A stretch of 64,000 bases of DNA from the NCBI RefSeq assembly GCF_900143185.1, contig NZ_FSRQ01000002.1, positions 496,001-560,000 on the forward strand. Reading direction: 5' to 3'. Below, in pieces: positions 62,783 through 64,000 of this stretch (the first letter of the stretch is position 1; each line of letters opens with the position of its first letter). Both the position numbers and the translations under genes were made by a program. This DNA is from Chryseobacterium scophthalmum. GTDB taxonomy: Bacteria; Bacteroidota; Bacteroidia; Flavobacteriales; Weeksellaceae. The notes under the pieces are model-generated. The model did no database searches, was not told the DNA's origin, and was given only the letters and a program-made list of their open reading frames with translations.

Positions 62783-64000
62783 ATGATGAATACTAGAGTT
62801 TTAGAATTATTAAAAAATCCGAAAAACATACAGTCAGAAGATCTGCATCTTTTGAAAGAAGAAATTAATTCTTTCCCTTATATTCAAAACATCCGTGCTT
62901 TGCATTTGTATGGTGTTCACCTTTTTGATAAAGAAAATTATCAGAAAGAATTGTCTACAACTGCGGCTTATACCACAGATAAGAAGATTCTGTATCAGTT
63001 GATTAACGGGAAAATTCAGCAAAGAAAAGCTGAATCTATTGAGAAAGAACCTCAAATTATTGCTGATAAACCTGAGGAAAATAAAACTCAGAATACCAAA
63101 GAGCCTTTTTGGTGGGTAAAAGAGAAAAAAACGTTCCCAAAACATGATTATAAAGCTGCTTCAGAAGATTTGGCTACTCCAAAAGCTGAAATAAAACATG
63201 TGGTTGTTAACGGTGAACGTAACAGAATTTTATTTGAAGGTGAAGAAAATTACCTGGAAGAAAAAAATGCAGATACCATCGATTTGGAATCTACGCTCGA
63301 ATCTGGAGTAATTGTAACTCAAAAATCTTCTTTCCCGATTAAACGTACTGTTGAAGCGGAAGAAACAACAAATGAAACACCTTCTGTAGAAACTTCTAAT
63401 GAAATTATTCATGAAGATATGGTTGATTCTGAAAAAAGTGCAGAAACTGAGGTTAATGTTCTTGAAACAGAATCTTTTGAACCTGAAACACAAGTTCTTA
63501 AAGAAGAACCTGTTGAAAATGAAATTCCAACGGAAAATATTGATAAAGAAAATGTTTTAGAAGTTGCAAAATCTGAAGTGATTATTCATGAAGATACAAT
63601 TGATTCTGATAAAGTTACAGAAAAAATCAGTGATGAATCTGAAGTAAGCTTCCTTGAAGTAGAATCTTTTGAACCTGAAACGGAAGTTAAGACAGAAGAA
63701 TCTATTGATAATGAAAATTCAGAAGAAAATGCTGAAAAAGAAGAAACTACTGAAGTTTTAAATCCGGAAGTCATCATCAATGAAGATGAAATTAATTCTA
63801 AAGATGTTGCTGAAAAAATCAATGATGAATCTGAATTAAGTTTCCATGGAACAGATGCTTTCTTACCGGAAGTTAAAATTGAAGCTCCCGTTTCAGAACA
63901 AATAAATCCTGCTGAAATAACAAATTCTAATATCAATAAGCATGAAGACGAAATGCGTCGTCTGATTGAAGAAGTTGAGAAAAAGATGAAAGCTGCTCAT
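62783..64000 (+). CDS. Acidic repeat-containing protein (partial, runs off the window)
   Basis: An open frame of at least 406 codons from ATG 62783 (or 62786) to the window end without a stop. The first 110 residues are an ordered helical part (MNTRVLELLKNPKNIQSEDL then FPYIQNIRALHLYGVHLF). After about residue 190 the protein is Glu/Ser-rich with three imperfect repeats whose cores read EIIHEDMVDSEKSAETEV, EVIIHEDTIDSDKVTEKI and EVIINEDEINSKDVAEKI. Such a gene usually lies between lptE and secG in flavobacteria. The function is unknown. It was found by translation of the terminal sequence. Confidence 0.75.
   Translation, partial: MMNTRVLELLKNPKNIQSEDLHLLKEEINSFPYIQNIRALHLYGVHLFDKENYQKELSTTAAYTTDKKILYQLINGKIQQRKAESIEKEPQIIADKPEENKTQNTKEPFWWVKEKKTFPKHDYKAASEDLATPKAEIKHVVVNGERNRILFEGEENYLEEKNADTIDLESTLESGVIVTQKSSFPIKRTVEAEETTNETPSVETSNEIIHEDMVDSEKSAETEVNVLETESFEPETQVLKEEPVENEIPTENIDKENVLEVAKSEVIIHEDTIDSDKVTEKISDESEVSFLEVESFEPETEVKTEESIDNENSEENAEKEETTEVLNPEVIINEDEINSKDVAEKINDESELSFHGTDAFLPEVKIEAPVSEQINPAEITNSNINKHEDEMRRLIEEVEKKMKAAH

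Overview
The window looks like a chromosomal segment of a flavobacterium of the Chryseobacterium / Weeksellaceae type. This is inferred from low G+C, few Shine-Dalgarno sites, promoters of the TTTG...TAnnTTTG kind, a type IX secretion (T9SS) sorting domain, DUF5687/DUF3667/FISUMP-type proteins, a type III glutamine synthetase, and a haem operon of Bacteroidetes gene content. No rRNA, tRNA, CRISPR array, prophage or insertion sequence was seen.

Layout. 1-3440: end of a probable ribosomal protein L25 gene, a SufS-like cysteine desulfurase, a retropepsin-like protein and a nitroreductase. 3464-4236: a decayed RelE/ParE toxin with its antitoxin between two near-identical hairpins, then a palindromic repeat. 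4284-9649 (minus): haem genes hemA-hemC, then two cell-wall-hydrolase-like genes and hemD-hemE, with ten perfect CCTAAAA units in the gap after hemC. 9878-15556: the elongasome operon mreB-mreC-mreD-pbp2-rodA. 15691-27146: a pentapeptide-repeat protein, an NlpC/P60 lipoprotein, glutamine synthetase III, a large YwqK/MORN-like secreted protein, a protein with a nucleoside-phosphorylase-like C-terminus, a DinB-like protein and an M1 peptidase. 27242-35729: small unknowns, a DUF5687/ABC exporter pair, a DUF3667 protein, and an ECF sigma module (sigma, membrane partner, barrel protein, S41 peptidase). 35859-39180: two unrelated fumarases, class II and class I, back to back. 39361-45129: an AraC regulator diverging from two tandem T9SS cargo genes. 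45226-47316: a persulfide/rhodanese/thioredoxin operon. 47666-50304: a YadA-head-like surface protein and a frameshifted AraC regulator. 50518-56272: a HerA-like ATPase, a DEDDh exonuclease with a degenerate GIY-YIG-like domain, lysA behind a candidate attenuator, and an MFS transporter. 56333-64000: three secreted TonB-C-like proteins, miaB, a receiver-less sigma-54 activator, a membrane protein, an LptE-like lipoprotein and an incomplete acidic repeat protein.

The two most novel candidates are regulatory. First, the AraC gene at 39751-40650 and the two T9SS cargo genes share a 57-bp control block: two GATAA-type direct repeats exactly 21 bp apart, then exactly 19 bp to a TAnnTTTG box. The same geometry stands before both cargo genes, and before the first one a second, abutting box points back to the regulator. 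Second, lysA is preceded by a short lysine-rich reading frame (5 Lys in 23 residues) that ends one base before the left arm of a possible antiterminator, which competes with a strong terminator 16 bases before the lysA start. This resembles an attenuator.

Three genes carry frame-breaking indels at or beside A/T runs (toxin 3498-3815, cargo gene 40765-42845, AraC regulator 49388-50304). Whether these are real or sequencing errors cannot be decided from the sequence alone.
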